Shown here in pieces: positions 12,857 to 24,716 of a stretch of DNA of 64,000 bases. The notes beneath the pieces are model-generated. The model was given only the letters and a program-made list of their open reading frames with translations. It was not told where the DNA came from and ran no database searches. Source of the DNA: Trifolium pratense (Eukaryota; Streptophyta; Magnoliopsida; Fabales; Fabaceae). Position numbers and translations under genes: made by a program. Numbering within the stretch: the first letter of the stretch is position 1; each line of letters starts with the position of its first letter. The stretch lies in the NCBI RefSeq assembly GCF_020283565.1, contig NC_060065.1, positions 53,034,703 through 53,098,702 on the forward strand, in the 5' to 3' direction.

Positions 12857-14148
12857 TGAATATTACTGCTTGATTAATTTCAATGATCAGTTTGACGAGG
12901 TTGGTAAATGATGGATAATTTTCGCAAGTGAACGAATTACCACGTAGTAATAAAAATATCGATCCACAGGGATTGTGTGATCCAACTAGTCGAATAGTGC
13001 TCATAGACATTATGCAAGAAATACACATAAATTGAGGGTATGTTGAGTGATGAATTGTTTGAAAACGTGCTTTGATATAATGGAAAAGCGAGGTAGAATC
13101 ATCGGAATCGCCTAGTCTATAGCTAAACCACATGCAATCTACTATATCATAGGAATCTACTCAAGTGTTAACAACTAGATCGACAAATTAGTGAATCGCA
13201 ATCTCTTGTCAAAATCCACTCTATTCGTTGTCGATACTCCCCCGATCTCTCGGGCGGAAGCTACCTACAACGAATGATATTAACGCGCGTCAATCGTTCG
13301 CTACACTCTATGCCTCAATCTCTCGACCGGAGACACTCGAGCGCTTAATGCAATTCAGTTCAGAAATTAAATCAATACTCTCGCACGTGACTTAACTCGA
13401 AATCATTACAACACTAATGAAGGATTATAAAGCATTAAACATCGAATTGCATTAAATCAACACTATGAACAGAGTAGTTTCTTACACATATAGCAGATTA
13501 CATGAGTTCTATCTACATCCTAGGCTATCCTAGATCCTACCTCCGAAGAACTTAGCTCCTCATCTCCCTTTGTTCGCGTCCGAGCTTCAATGTCATGGCT
13601 TGTGAATTCATGCTATCGATGTGCTTGGAGCTATCCTCTGGAGTCTTGAATCCCAATCTTGAAGTTCCAAACCAGAATGTAGATCAAATTTGCAGAATTT
13701 TTCAACCACAAAACAGAATTATGCAGAAACTATATATACAGAAGGCAACCACGCCGCGCGCCAGATCTATCACGCCGCGCGTGGTTGCAAATCCATCAAC
13801 TACGCCGCGCGTGATAACAGAATCACGCGGCGCGTGATCAAAGTCAGAGAGCAATCTTCATCTTCAACAAAACTTCACGCCGCGCGTGGTACGGCATCAC
13901 GCCGCGCGTGATCAGTGTGAAAATCTTGGCTCCCTGTGAACTCCATCACGCGGCGCGTGATGGGCTACGCCCCCAGCGTAGTGAAAATCCTCCATTTCCT
14001 GCAATTTTTCCTGTTTTCTTGCAAAACAAGTAATCAAGCTTATGGTTAGATTTCTCTTATATTTATTGCTAAAAACCTACTAAAATGCATCTAATGTTGC
14101 TAAAATAGGCATGTATTAGAGAGTGTGACGATTCGTCATCAGTAAAGA
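12857..14148 (-). repeat. Unclassified repeat with CpG palindromes
   Basis: This 1.3-kb block has a base composition unlike its surroundings, with unique-looking higher-GC text. On the minus strand it begins TGATGACGAATCGTCACAC. It includes a phrase that I associate with dispersed plant repeats (CGATCCACAGGGATTG on the plus strand near 12960). It carries the CpG-rich palindrome array at 13750-13961. TG...CA ends can be drawn, but the flanks do not give a convincing 5-bp duplication, so a solo LTR is possible but not shown. No coding domain was recognised; open frames across the array are by-products of the motif. Confidence 0.45.
13750..13961. repeat. Array of seven CACGCSGCGCGTG motifs
   Basis: Copies start at about 13750 (degenerate right side), 13771, 13801 (TACGC start), 13824, 13876, 13898 and 13947. 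Two versions occur: CACGCCGCGCGTG, and CACGCGGCGCGTG, which is an odd palindrome with six-base arms. Spacers of 8-40 bp are unrelated to each other. Each copy has up to four CpG in a CpG-poor window. Confidence 0.9.
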
Positions 14149-14814
14149 TTGGTTAATTTGCGACTTTGAAATTTCAACCAGCTACCTAGCATACCAACCC
14201 TGTTCTTCAAACCTCAAATAGTCATAGAACAATATTGTAACGGATGCATGAGCTAGTTTTATGTATTTAATAATAATTATGTGTTGTTTACACTTTCACA
14301 CCATTTCGTGGCATTGCAATCTTCAACAGCATATAAAACCGTTGTTAAACATATAAATGATAGTTTAATTTCAAGTGTGTTAAAATAATTGTTGCCTAAT
14401 TCACAAGATTAGGCAATGATTTTGGTGACTTCCATGGATTTCTTTGTTAATACACAAACTTTTACAGTGGTTGGTATATTAAGTACTATTTTTTTTTAAA
14501 CCATTGGTATAATATTGATATAATAAGCAACAATTTAAACTGCAACTAGTAATCTTGTATCATACATCACGTTATAATTCACAAATCTCCTAGACAGATG
14601 TTATTTTGAAATAGAAATAGTATAAATTTACACAAATTGATGGTATATTAGTAATAAACGGGTCTGCAAATAGGAACTCCCTTACCTTACAAGTACCTGA
14701 TATGGGCTCGTTGGCCCAATAAATTGCTTTGACAATCTTTTGGAATAAAAAAAGTAGAAGGGATAACCACATCCCACGTAAGTTTAAAATTAGAAAAAGT
14801 AATATTAATTTTGT
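14149..14814. other. Intergenic DNA
   Basis: No gene, domain or clear repeat boundary was seen. An open frame on the minus strand (14590-14772) has no recognisable content. Confidence 0.5.
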
Positions 14815-15151
14815 GGCTAATGCTACGGCCTACGGTGGACCACCTTCACAAGTGGTCCACCGTGAACAAATGATATACCGAATATGAATTTTACGAAATT
14901 TACTGTTGGATTGAAAGTTTATATCGTATAGATCATTCATAATTTTTTAATTTTTTTTTGAAAATCATTTGATATGTTATTGATAACATATCAAATGATT
15001 TTCAATTTTTCTAAATTTTTCTATAGATGATCTATATGATATAAAGTTTCAATTCAACAGTGAATTTTGTAAAATTCGTATTCGTTATAATGTTATTCAT
15101 GACTGGTCCACCATGGATCACTTGATGAAGTGGTCCATATTAGAATTTACC
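14815..15151. mobile_element. Mutator-type foldback MITE
   Basis: The arms pair over most of the length: a GGTGGACCAC-type block near both ends and a central hairpin with AATCATTTGATATGTTAT arms around TGAT. The ends begin GG on both strands. Flanks are TAATTTTGT (14806-14814) and TAATTTTGG (15152-15160), an 8/9 match to a 9-bp duplication. No coding capacity. Confidence 0.8.
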
Positions 15152-15160
15152 TAATTTTGG

Positions 15161-16654
15161 TTGTCACAAATACTTGGCGGATCATTTTTAGTGGAATATC
15201 CTTTCCTTTCACTTATATTTTTCCAACAACAAAACTTAAATTTGACATAATGTTGGAGAGATTTCAGTTTAATTTCACTCAAACCAACCAATATAATGTT
15301 GGTAAAAAGAAAACAAAAATTCAATTAAATTTTACCCAAAAAATAAATAATTTAAGACAAATTGTTTCCTCTAAAAATACATTTCCAAAAAATATAATTA
15401 TTTTTTCGGACAAGCAATGAAAAATAGGAGTTGGTTCATTTCCTGCGCATTTTTTTTTTCTGCTTTCTTCACAGTTTATTTGTGTACCATACAATTTTAT
15501 TTTTTAAACAGTTAAAAGTTAATAATTAGTATCAATATTAATGTTTTTCACCTTCTCCAAGAGTTAAACCCTAAAATATTTCCTTCTTAACATGTTTCAC
15601 CCTTTAATTAACTATCTTATTTGTGTATCATATACTCCCTTCGTACCACAATATAAGTTTTTTTTGATTTTATCACACAAATTAAAAAAATGTAATTAAT
15701 GTTGTATGAAAAAGATAAATTATGAATTAGATTACAAAATTGTCCTTGGTTAATGATGTGAAAAACAAAAAAAAAACATTCTGCACCTTAACACTATCAT
15801 TAGTATTAAGGGCTTTTTAATCCACAGAAAAACACCAAAACTTTAGAAATAGATGTGGAACTTTATAAGTTCTGTTTATACAGCAAAGTAAACATGCTGG
15901 TTTATACAACAGGATTAAGTCCCCGGGAATAAACATGTTGTCTCTCAGAAGAAAAGAGAGTTTCAACAACAACATCATTTGCCAGCATTCGAACCCGAGT
16001 CAGGCGCGTAAAAGTCCTAGATAATCTTTGAGTATTGGACTATCTTCTATTTGATCTATAACTATCAATAGATCACAAATACTACAAGATATAAAAGGTA
16101 TCAACCGATTATAGCACACACCAGCAACCATAAGCAAAAAACATGAAATCATGCTAGCATATATTCTCCTTCCAAATGTCCTTTGAAAACAAGTACTTCT
16201 GTCACAAGTTACCTCCCTTGTTAACTATCAGAATTGATCTATAATTTCTACAGGATATAAAGCCAGGGTGAGAGGAAGGGAACGCGAGAAACCTGGAACC
16301 TTAACAGTTATGCACTTCAAAGTTCTGACTTTGGCTACTTCAATTACTTACCCCAACTGAATATCTTTGGCTGCAAATTGCAGCTAGTTACCAGACAACC
16401 AGATTGTCCATATTACTGGAAACAGCTAACAGAAATCTATATCCACAGCGTACTAGCTGACAGTTAACCCAAAAATGAGTAAACTAGAATATAAAAGTAT
16501 ATTCAAGATTATTACTAGAACACACATTCTTGAAATAATTACAACCAAGACCTTTCAAAAAGCTCCAATTAACAAAACTAGATTCACATCCTGAGATGGA
16601 CGTTTATAATGATTTTGAGTGTAATTTGGGAGATATCACATTGGTGCTGGTGCA
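15161..16654. other. Intergenic; degraded MITE piece
   Basis: A CTCCCTTCGTACCACAATATAAG phrase near 15645 is a typical grass/legume MITE-like start, but its partner end is unclear. The 15900-16600 part is less AT-rich and lies downstream of the PPR relic, so it may include its old 3' region. No coding domain was recognised. Confidence 0.4.
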
Positions 16655-16838
16655 ATAAAGGTCTCAAACCCAAAGTCAAAATAATGAAAGAAAACAATAT
16701 CCAAATTTGAGCTTTACTGGTAAGAACTTGTATTGAGAAATTCTATCATAAAGGTCTCAAACCCAAAGTCAAAATAATGAAAGAAAACAATATCCAAATT
16801 TGAGCTTTGGTAAGAACTTGTATTGAGAACTTGTATTT
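16655..16838. repeat. 93-bp tandem duplication
   Basis: The block starting ATAAAGGTCTCAAACCC at 16655 is repeated from 16748 with near identity; the second copy lacks the bases ACT present in the first. The unit ends in GAACTTGTATTGAGAA. Near identity implies a recent duplication, next to the PPR relic. Confidence 0.9.
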
Positions 16839-17180
16839 TAATCTTACAGAATCCATTAATTATAATATTGTAGCTCTGAACATTAGGTGTCACTCTCCTT
16901 TTACAAACTATCAATGATTGTATTATACATTACCACATCAGTATTGACCAATTTCCCTTCAATTTGTCTCAACAACTGCAATGCGGCTTTAGTTTCCCCC
17001 ATTTTACACAAGCCATTGATCAATATCCCATAGCTAACTTGATTCAAGTGAAATCCATGTGCAACCACATGGTCATGAAAGTGAAGAGCTTCCTTGACCT
17101 TACTGTTAAGACACATACCTTTGACAAGTGTATTTTATATGGCATTGAAAGTTTATGGAGTTTGTAGTGTGAAGAATGTG
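16839..17180 (-). pseudogene. PPR protein fragment (RFL/P-type)
   Basis: On the minus strand the frame reads NTLVKGMCLNSKVKEALHF, then VSYGILINGLCKMGETKAAL, then VVMYNTIIDSL and a stop. One base out of frame it continues CKRRVTPNVQSYNIIINGFCK. These are P-class pentatricopeptide repeats with the usual NG-C-K turn. A normal gene would have a further helix pair between IIDSL and RVTPNV, so an internal deletion with a frameshift fused two repeats. A stop also lies just before NTLVKG. The fragment keeps about three repeats, against ten or more in functional genes. Intact PPR proteins bind organellar RNA; this copy should not. Confidence 0.75.
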
Positions 17181-18075
17181 AGAAGAGTTTTTTAATGATG
17201 GTGAAAAATTTGGTTTTCGTCAATCGTCATTATAATTTGTGCGAATTTTTGTTTTCATTCATGTAATTCGTGTAAATTTTGATTTTTTTTTGGTTTACAA
17301 TGAGCTGTGGAACGAATCCAGGACCTATAACATACTACTCAAACCTCTCATCACTAGACCAAACCTTCGTCCATGTAATTTGCCAAGAACAATGTCCTTT
17401 GAACACGCGAGAGTGGTCCAGTCAGCAGATTATGACAATGTCAACGTTTTTGTGTGACATGGTTACATTAAGGACTAAAACGAGAGTATTTTGAAATTAA
17501 ATGGGCAAATTGAAAGGAATTTGTTTAGAGACTAAAACCCAAATTCATTAACATTACAAAGACCAAAAACACATTTTACCCTTTAAAAAAGACAGGGTTA
17601 AACATATTTTTGTTCCATATAAATATCTTAAATTTTGTTTTTCGGTCCATATAGTTAAAGTTGAATTCATAAATATAGGGTAATTGCATAGGAATGAAAG
17701 ACAAGCGGAGAACAAGTTATATGGTTAATCCTTTTTGAATGTTTAAACCAATTCTCTTAAAAAATAACATTCATGGCTCTAGGGGAAACAACATTGTTAT
17801 TCGTAATCTTTTGAACTTTTTGTAGAAGATTACATCCTTTAGTGCGAGAAAGCCAAAAATATCAAATGCAAATGTTATAAAAGCATGTTGATTATCGGTG
17901 GACCGATACCGATGGTGGAAAAAAATAGCTTTCAAATTAAATGTAGAAAATTAAGAGCCCTTAAATGGAATGATTCAACAGAAAATGTCAAACTCAAACT
18001 AGGTACTAGTATAGTACTCTATTCAATGAGAAAAGTCAAACTCAAACTAACACACTCAAAGTCTCAAACTGTAGC
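17181..18075. other. Upstream region of the fucosidase gene
   Basis: No gene was seen. The phrase AATCCAGGACCTATAACATA followed by CTCATCACTAGACCAAACC near 17315-17365 looks like a degraded tRNA-derived repeat in reverse. A related phrase lies near 27915. No confident TATA box was found before the 18076 start. Confidence 0.4.
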
Positions 18076-21000
18076 ATGAATATGAACAACATAAACAGAA
18101 ACATGAAAACAAGATTGAAATCCTTCATCAAAACCCATAATCCCAATCTCAAAATCCAAACTTGCACAAAACCCATTTTCCCAATCCAAATACTCTTCCT
18201 AACTCTATGTTCTTCTCTAATCCCTGTCTTATCATACCATAAACCACCACCACTTCCACTTTTACCCCTCCCCAATGCATTTCAGCTCCAATGGCAAAAA
18301 TCCAACATGGCCCTTTTCTTCCACTTCGGACCAAACACTTTCACAGACTCAGAATGGGGTACTGGTCACGCTGACCCAACAATCTTCAACCCCACAAAAC
18401 TCAATGCATCTCAATGGATTCATGTTGCTAAAGAATATGGATTTTCTCGAGTTTTGTTAACTGCGAAACATCATGATGGGTTTTGTTTATGGCCTTCTGA
18501 GTACACTGATTATTCAGTGAGGTCAAGTAATTGGAGAAATGGGAATGGTGATGTTGTTGCTGATCTTGCCGCCGCCGCGAAAGACGCCGGAGTTGGTCTT
18601 GGGGTTTATCTTTCGCCGTGGGATCGGCATGAAGAGTGTTATGGTGATACCTTGCGGTATAATCAACATTACTTGGCACAAATGACTGAGTTACTCACAA
18701 GGTAATTGTAATTAGTTGTTAATTTGATCTTTTTATTTTGTGATTGAGGAGTTGAAATTTGAAATTGGGTTTTATTTAATTCCAGATTTGAGTTTTATTT
18801 TATGTCTTTAATGTTGGCCATTTATTTGAATACTATAACTAGTTTTGTCATTTATTTTCTAGTTCTTATGACTGTTGTGTACATGTGAGTAGTTAGCTTT
18901 TTGTCTTTTTCAAATTTCAACTAGTACTAGTTTTCATTTATGGTATACGTTGCCTAGGTGCGGGTACGAATACAGGTACCGGTAGGGGTACGACATTTTT
19001 AGAAAAACTAATGTACGTGTATGGGCATAAATTAAGGTACGGGTATGTACCCGGTACTGGTACGGGTACGTACCCGGTAATGGTACTCTCCCTCAAATGG
19101 AGTACCCGTGCATCATATATGGTATCTAATTTTTTTACAAACGTGTAATTTATGTGTTACTGATTTAGTATTTTGTTGGTCTAAACTCTCCGGTTCCCAA
19201 GGGAAGGATTGTTAATCCAGAGTTTGGTTTGGAGGTAAGTAAAGTCTTGTCAACGATTGTTCCAGCTAGGGTTCAAACTCGGGTCAGCTTTTAGTTAAAT
19301 TTAGGGTGTCCAAACTAGGTTCCTTAAGCTTGTGGTCATGAGTTTGATCACTGGTCAGTGCGTGTGGAAGAACACTTGTTGGGACTTGGGAGAGGTCAGC
19401 TTTGAAAATGGATCTTTGTACCTCAAAGGATTATCTCTAGCTTCCGGCTAGAGGATACCTTCGGCAACCAACAAATAAATAAATTTAAGGTGTCTATCCG
19501 GCCTTAATTTAAGCTAAATTATGAAGTGTGCCTGGATCTTAACTTGTTATGTGATTTGAGAATGAGTACATCCTTGTCAGTTTAGAACCATGCTAGGTTT
19601 AAAGGAACCTTTTTCTTTGAACTATACGTGATTTTTATATTCTTGAAGTTGATGTTATTTGGAATAGTTTGATTGGCTTGATTTGGATTCTTGCCTCTCC
19701 ATGATGCAGTGAATCTTTTTTTTCTTTCTTTGACAATCTGTTGCTGATGACTATTATTTAAACTAGTTATGGAGAGATAAAGGACATTTTTCTGGATGGT
19801 GCGAAAGGAGAAGGAGAGAAGAACATGGAATATTTCTTTGAGAGTTGGTTTTCTCTCATTCACCAGCTCCAACCAAGTGCCGCAATTTATTCTGATTCTG
19901 GTCCTGACAATAGGTGGGTTGGTAATGAATATGGGATTGCTGGATCCACTTGTTGGTCTCTTTTCAACCGGTCCGTCATTGGAATTGGTGACATCGACAA
20001 TGATCCAGAGTGAGTTCTCTTTCATACAAACACTCCTAATATAGTTTCCTTTGCTTTCATCTTAGTTGGTTTGTTAATTATGTCCTAGTTTCACATTATG
20101 TCTGATTAAAAGATCCGTTACATTGTCAGTCATCATCATTATCATGATCGTCTAATTAAATGCATTTTCATAAAACAATTTAGATACTTATGGAGTTAAA
20201 GTCATTGAAGTATAAGCATGTAAGCTTCAATCATTAGCTCGTTGCTGCAAATATTAATGGGAAGGCCTCACACTTGTGAATGTAGTGTAGATGGATAGAA
20301 ATGGGATTTGGATTCCTGCCGTTATGGGAATACACAATCAGTGGATTTACAGCATTAGATTAATTACTTACTGGCACCTTTCTCTTGAAATTATTGACTG
20401 CATGAAATCCAATGCTGTAAATCCACCGACTGCATGACAACTTGTTCTCTCGACATTTGGCAGCAAGGGATCCAAATCCATAGAAATGCTTTCAAGTGGC
20501 ATGCCGAAAATGTACTAGTCTCACTCTCATGATTGCATAGGGTGAGTGGTCCTCTTATTTCTAAGATTAGGTTATTTGGATTTTCTTATTTGAGCTAGTC
20601 TATTGTCATAAACACTTATGAGACTGTTTGGGCGAGCTTATGACATATGCATAAGTTATTTTCAGCTTACTTCCATAAGCTCTCCAGGATAACTAATGAA
20701 AGTAACTAATAGCTTATAAGTAAACAATTTGACTTTCTTTTATCTTTTATTATTGAAATATCTTACACATAAGTGCTTATATGATAAGCGCTTATAATTT
20801 AGCTGTTTATCCAAACAAGGCTTAAGATTGTTACTTATCAAAGTTTTGGGGAATCTAACAGATACCTAAAGCAAGGAGATCCATTTGGTTCTGAATGGGT
20901 GCCTGCTCTTTGTGATGTCTCTATCAGACCTGGTTGGTTTTGGCATCCTTCAGAACATCCAAAATCTGCGAGGAAACTACTTGAAATATACTATACTTCC

Positions 21001-21630
21001 GTTGGTCGAAACTGTAAGCTGTTATTGAATGTCCCCCCAAACTCCTCGGGCCTTATTTCATCTGAAGATATTCAGGTTCTTCGAGAGTTCAGCGAACTCC
21101 GTCGCTCCATATTTTCCCACAATTTGGCTGCAAGTGCTTCACTTAATGCCAGCAGCACTAGAGGAGGTATCCGAGATTCTCGCTTTAGTCCATACAAAGT
21201 TCTTGAAGAAGGTATACACACTTATTGGGCTCCCGAGGAGAGCCAAACTAAATGGATATTGTACATAAATCTCAAAGAACTAGTATCCTTTAATGTTCTA
21301 CAAGTTCAAGAGCCTATTCAAATGGGACAAAGGGTGATTGAGTTTCATCTTGAGGCTTTGAACCGAGACGGTTTATGGAAGCGAGTTGTAAATGGCACCA
21401 CAATTGGATATCAGAGGCTGTTGCTGTTTCCGAAACTAAAATCTCAGTATTTGAAGCTAGTTGTAGACAAGTCAAGGGCAGAACCTTTGATATCTTACTT
21501 AGGGATCTACATGGATCCAGTTACAATTTTGAATGAGAATGTATCTGATAAAAGATCGGCTACCTATTTCAATGGAACTCAATTTCTTCGCAGTACCACG
21601 AACAATAGTTCTCACAGTGCTACAATGTAA
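18076..21630 (+). CDS. FUC1-like: Alpha-L-fucosidase, GH29 (FUC1-like)
   Basis: Three exons: 18076-18701, 19767-20009, 20862-21630, all GT-AG and in phase, giving 545 residues. A hydrophobic stretch (about 35-53) after a basic N-terminus suggests a signal peptide or anchor. The next ATG options are close, so the exact start is uncertain. GH29 hallmarks: FFHFGPNTFTDSEWGTG (81-97), AKHHDGFCLWPS (130-141), YLSPWDRHE (178-186) and SDSGPDNRWVGNEYG (251-265), where Asp252 or Asp256 is a candidate nucleophile. From about 330 onward follows a discoidin/F5-8-type C-terminal region. Plant FUC1 enzymes release alpha-linked fucose from glycans in the apoplast or secretory pathway; the exact linkage is not deducible here. 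Intron 1 carries a GGTACGGGTA tract and intron 2 a MITE. The gene converges on SCPL copy A with 337 bp between stops. Confidence 0.92.
18955..19105. repeat. GGTACGGGTAC-type degenerate repeat
   Basis: Within fucosidase intron 1, variants of GGTACGGGTA, GGTACCGGTA and GTACCCGGTA occur at least eight times on both strands, separated by short AT-rich spacers. The stretch is bounded by GTGCGGGTACG on the left and GAGTACCCGTGC on the right, so the whole block is also loosely inverted-repeat. No ORF. Confidence 0.75.
20612..20826. mobile_element. MITE in fucosidase intron 2
   Basis: The ends are inverted (ACTGTTTGG...; ...CCAAACAAGG), and internal AAGTTATTTTCAGCTTA and ATAAGCGCTTATAA blocks are rich in AAGCTTATA-type words. 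A related element sits in the HAD gene at about 51686-51943. The target duplication is not clear. Ends resemble hAT-type MITEs. Confidence 0.55.
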
Positions 21631-21967
21631 ACTTGTATGTCGTTGATTTTTTTTATTTATGTAATTGTAAAATTTGTAAACATTTTAAATGGAGCGTGGG
21701 CCGTCAATTTTTTCAGCTCCTTTATAATTCTTCCAAGTGTGGAGACAACATCAGGAGGTTATATGACTATATTGACGACCAAATTTGATGGGTGCTTTAC
21801 TTAAAGTTCTTCAATGCACAATTTACGAGTAGAAGCAAGAATACCAAGAACAACACAAGAACATAGGAGAAAACAATTATATTTCATTCACTTTTCTAAT
21901 GAACTCAAACAAAACATCATTATTGTGTAGACAACATCTGTGTGATTTTTATTTTGAGTTGAGTGCA
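21631..21967. other. Convergent 3' intergenic region
   Basis: This 337-bp gap separates the stops of the fucosidase (+) and SCPL copy A (-). It must hold both 3' UTRs. AATTGTAAA and TGTAAAC words near 21660-21680 fit polyadenylation elements, but no precise site can be set. Confidence 0.5.
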
Positions 21968-24639
21968 TTATTTTGTCCTTACTGCTAGTTTCCCTTGCAT
22001 CCAATCTTGTAAAATCTGAAGTGCTGCTTTTGGTTGATCCATAGGAACCATGTGACCAGCCTCTTTCACCTATTATTCCAAACAAATACAGTTAAACACA
22101 AGTGAATCGACAACTACGATGCAATAACACAGACATGAACACCAAACACAACACTGATACGTGAACACCTGTAATAATTAGAGATAATGAAATATCTAAT
22201 GTGCCGGTGTCAGACACGAGATATGCCTTTGATGTGAAGTGTCATTGTTACATAGATCAATAGTCTAATACATCCTTAAACACAAACCTTGAGGAAAGCT
22301 AGAGGTCCATGGCTTTTTAGAATTCCTGCTTCTTCACTATCAACCAAATAAGAAATTGCAGGAGATGAATAAAATTCTTTTTGACCTGACCACTTCATGG
22401 CATCAACCCACCTTGAATTCCCTACCAAATGACAAGCACATTAATAAGTCTAACAAACAAATTTGAGATTATATTTTGACACAAGAAATATTTGTTTTAG
22501 CTTAGTTAATGAGCTCCAATTAAGAATGATTTGTTCGATATAACCCGAGTTCGAATCCTGACCAGAACAATCTTTGGTCAGATTTTATTTGTCTCAGCCA
22601 AACTAGAGGGTTAAAACTAAAAAATTGAGCTTACCAAGCCAATTGCATATGAGATCATATTCTCCAGCATACACAAGCACCTTGATTCCATCCTCAAGAA
22701 GAGCAGGAATACCAACTTCTAGATTTTTCATCCAATCCTCCAACATGGCCTCATATACCGCGCCACTGCAAGAAACAAATTCCACGTCCCCAACACCTAA
22801 AACTTCCCTTACTGTCTTCAAGTTCAAGAATGTGTCCATTTTGGAGAAGTCATACAAGAGATCTTCAGATTTCTTTCTGATGTCGTAGTACTGCACAGTC
22901 GAATAATATAATGCATTAGTGAACTCAAACTTCATTATTTTCATACCGTCTTTGATCGTAGAGAGCTTTTCTTTTTTGATATCATACATTAATGTCGCCG
23001 GCAAATGCCAAGATCATATCGAATATTTCAAGGCAAATACTTCTTGCATTCTCGCACGCACCACCACCTTTAATGCCTAACAAATAAAATACAAATTATG
23101 AGTGTCCAAGAGGGAAAATGACGCGTAACTTGCACAAAAAATCAGTAAAATTTTCTATTTATGATTGAGAAGGGAAATCAAATTCGATTTTATACCACAA
23201 TCTTCTATGGCCTTTTGACATTGTGGGAGCATCTTGTTGATATAGTCATGTTCAGACTTATTAATTAGTCCATTGTCTAATGCAAAATCTGTATATGCAT
23301 TGAATTGAATTTCAGGATTGGTTAATCCATTCCCAATAGCAAATCCCTATTCATTATAAAGGATTACCAAATTAGTTTACATTCCATTGATATTTTTTCA
23401 ACAAGGGTTTACTTTACATGAATATAATGTTCATTATATGACAAAGTAATAATACTTTTAGATTTATATGAATTCCTTCATTTGCCTTGTTTCCTTGGTG
23501 AACTCTGGATGCAAAAGCTGGAATGTAATGACCAGCATATGATTCTCCAGTAATATAAAAATCATTCTTAGTGAATTGAGGGTGCTCCTTGAAAAATGCC
23601 TGTCATTGTAAAATTTAGTATTACAAACTATGTGAAATTTAGATATATGTGAATCAAGATTAATCAACTAATACAAGTGATTAATTCAATTAATAAAGTA
23701 TTCATTTAAAATATTATTATGAGAGATTATTTTCTTTAATCACTGAATTAATCAAATTACCTGCAAGAAGTCGTACAAATCATTGCTAACGCCATTTTCG
23801 TCATGGCGAACATCACTATCATCAGTGGTATAGCTAAAACCTGTTCCTGTGGGTTGGTCTACAAATATAATATTTGACGCCTACATACAAGAAAAAGTAA
23901 ATGTTGCAAGATGATGATCATACACAAGCGTAGTAACTCGTAAACCCTCAGGTATCGAGTTTGAATTCTACTGATAAAGAAAAAAGACCATATATGAATG
24001 AGAATTAATAGGTACCGCGTCCCATCCATATTGATTCCAAACAAGGGACGAGTTGTTGTCCTTTGAAAATTGAAAAGGACCATTTTCATAAAACAAAGCA
24101 AGTGCACTGCTGCATCCTGGACCTCCAGTTAACCATATGACAACAGGATCATCCTTACTGTTTCGAGATTCAAAGAAAAAATAGAACATTCTGCAATTGA
24201 CAGAACAAATTATTCAATTGAAACATGTCTATGCAAAATTGCACACACTATTATGAACAAAACAGAACTAAAAATAACAAAAAAAGAAATAGTACTAATA
24301 CCCTGCATAAGACATTTACCTTGCAGCTTTGGAATGAGGAAGACTATAATACCCTGCATGATGACCAAGTTCTTCAACAGAAGGATCAGAGTCAACAAAA
24401 CCAGGGAAAGTGAACTTCTTCTCAACAATGTTTCCATGAACAAAATGATGAGGATCATTCTTTGGTATATTTATGGAATGTTTTGGAAAAAGATTAAGTC
24501 CTCTTATGAGATTTTCGGCTGTTAATTTTTTTGGAAAGGGTGCAGTTGAAGAAACGATATAGTCATTGTTTTTGGGAGTAGATGGAGATGAGAATGAAGG
24601 TGAAATGAAGAGCAACAACATTGTAAAAGATAGATACAT
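21968..24639 (-). CDS. SCPL48/49-like: Serine carboxypeptidase-like, copy A (S10)
   Basis: Nine exons (minus): 24639-24320, 24190-24016, 23880-23761, 23599-23456, 23346-23196, 23076-22988, 22890-22635, 22421-22288, 22069-21968; 496 residues. Phases close, and all introns are GT-AG. Expected function is removal of C-terminal residues in the vacuole or secretory route; the acyltransferase activity of some plant SCPLs cannot be excluded. Visible parts: hydrophobic signal peptide, propeptide-like NLIRGLNLFP, WLTGGPGCSS, ITGESYAGHY (nucleophile Ser), YAGEYDLICNW (Asp), EAGHMVPMDQP (His). The start used by copy B reads ATA here, so the next in-frame ATG (24639) is chosen; it still leaves a signal peptide. 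In exon 7 both cysteines of the family's KKC...LCYDF segment are replaced (KKSEDLLYDF), with one codon missing. Last exon ends LAVRTK. Confidence 0.88.
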
Positions 24640-24706
24640 TTTGAGGAGCCTTAGTGATGATGCTATGTTGTTTTGTTTTGGTTGATGAATGGAAGAAATG
24701 GTTGTG

Positions 24707-24716
24707 TATATTTATA
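24707..24716 (-). promoter_or_regulatory. TATA box of SCPL copy A
   Basis: On the minus strand this reads TATAAATATA, about 70-80 bp upstream of the chosen ATG. Copy B has the same context (ACTATAAATACACA) at a similar distance. Confidence 0.6.

Noticed and set aside
13595..13911. Overlapping open frames rich in TPRA/HAARG-type residues
   Set aside because: They are produced by the CpG palindrome array read in two frames; there is no domain, no start context and no conserved partner.
12857..14148. Solo LTR with TG...CA ends
   Set aside because: The 5-bp flanks differ (AACCA versus GTAAA), and no second LTR or coding region is present; left as unclassified repeat.
15130..15420. 96-residue open frame
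   Set aside because: It begins within a MITE arm and has low-complexity Asn/Lys/Phe content.
24225..24525. Plus-strand open frames over SCPL exon 1 (also at 31925 and 36239)
   Set aside because: They are antisense shadows of conserved exon 1 and recur in each paralogue.
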